Shown here piece after piece: positions 63,922-64,000 of a stretch of DNA of 64,000 nt (position 1 is its first letter; the number at the start of each line of letters is the position of its first letter). This DNA is from JABDKH01 sp963768565 (lineage in GTDB: Bacteria; Bacteroidota; Rhodothermia; Rhodothermales; JABDKH01): the NCBI GenBank assembly GCA_963768565.1, contig CAVYIO010000038.1, positions 186,001 to 250,000 of the forward strand, read 5' to 3'. The position numbers and the translations under genes are program-made. The notes under the pieces are model-generated. The model did not search any database. It was not told the DNA's origin and saw only the letters and a program-made list of their open reading frames with translations.

Positions 63922-64000
63922 GTGCCCGAACCGCATCATCCGGACGTCAGGAACCCCTGCGGTGGCATCGTGATGTGTGCGCTCTTTCTTTGTCTCCTGC
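63922..64000 (+). CDS. Possible start of an exported-protein gene, cut by the window edge
   Basis: An open frame from GTG 63922 to the window end has an internal ATG at 63973 that begins MCALFLCLL, reminiscent of a signal peptide or lipobox leader. Only 26 codons are seen, with no ribosome binding site of note; it could be chance. Confidence 0.25.
   Translation, partial: MPEPHHPDVRNPCGGIVMCALFLCLL

Overview
The window reads as chromosomal DNA of a GC-rich bacterium of the Bacteroidota/Rhodothermota kind, most likely a Rhodothermales-like lineage. This is inference from gene content. The pointers are a TonB receptor with an N-terminal carboxypeptidase-regulatory-like domain followed by a DUF4249-type lipoprotein, FG-GAP proteins one of which ends in a type IX secretion (T9SS) sorting domain, a fused KorA plus KorB 2-oxoacid:ferredoxin oxidoreductase with a Lys/Pro-rich KorB leader, a DUF2752/TM2 pair, and a riboswitch-controlled BtuB with a BtuG-like propeller lipoprotein. 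No tRNA, rRNA, CRISPR array, insertion sequence or phage gene was recognised by eye.

Layout. 1-9.5 kb: the tail of a thiamine-diphosphate enzyme, a frameshifted hypothetical gene, a Rieske/glutamate-synthase fusion, an alpha/beta hydrolase, a DEDDh exonuclease, a Tat-exported amidase, thyA-folA, apaG and a BtpA-family protein. 9.7-18.6 kb: korA-korB, a large Ig-like lipoprotein, DUF2752/TM2 membrane proteins, a sorbosone-dehydrogenase-like propeller and a secreted protein built from four copies of an unrecognised domain. 18.6-29.7 kb: trmH, an SDR, a TRAP transporter whose binding protein is separated from its DctQ/DctM membrane subunits, DinB and esterase genes, a DUF2339 membrane protein, rarA, a uracil-DNA glycosylase and a voltage-gated-type K+ channel. 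29.9-46.6 kb: citrate synthase, a soluble PAS histidine kinase, DUF1028 and DUF4159 proteins, glyA, a phosphoribosyltransferase, tatC, a CtpA protease, a TSUP permease, dodecin, an HhH protein, a BON-LysM (Kbp-like) protein, HtrA, a MoxR/Mg-chelatase-like ATPase and a GNAT enzyme. 46.9-64 kb: the TonB/DUF4249 pair, a GT2 enzyme, ilvE, tandem FG-GAP propellers, marR-yhhQ, a PhoB/PhoR pair, the B12 operon (riboswitch, btuB, btuG-like, 2Fe-2S protein) and a beta-CASP nuclease.

How it fits together. KorAB and citrate synthase are central carbon genes; thyA-folA, glyA and a PRTase serve one-carbon and nucleotide metabolism; tatC agrees with Tat-type leaders on the amidase and the TRAP binding protein; HtrA and CtpA are envelope quality control; the 58.8-62.3 kb block is a cobalamin-repressed outer-membrane B12 uptake operon.

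A caution runs through the window: six conserved genes (the 125-976 gene, korB, the four-repeat protein, DUF2339, the DUF4249 lipoprotein, ilvE) carry about eight single-base frameshifts, seven of them equivalent to +1. Because korB and ilvE are otherwise perfectly conserved, base-level errors in the read or assembly are more likely than gene decay.
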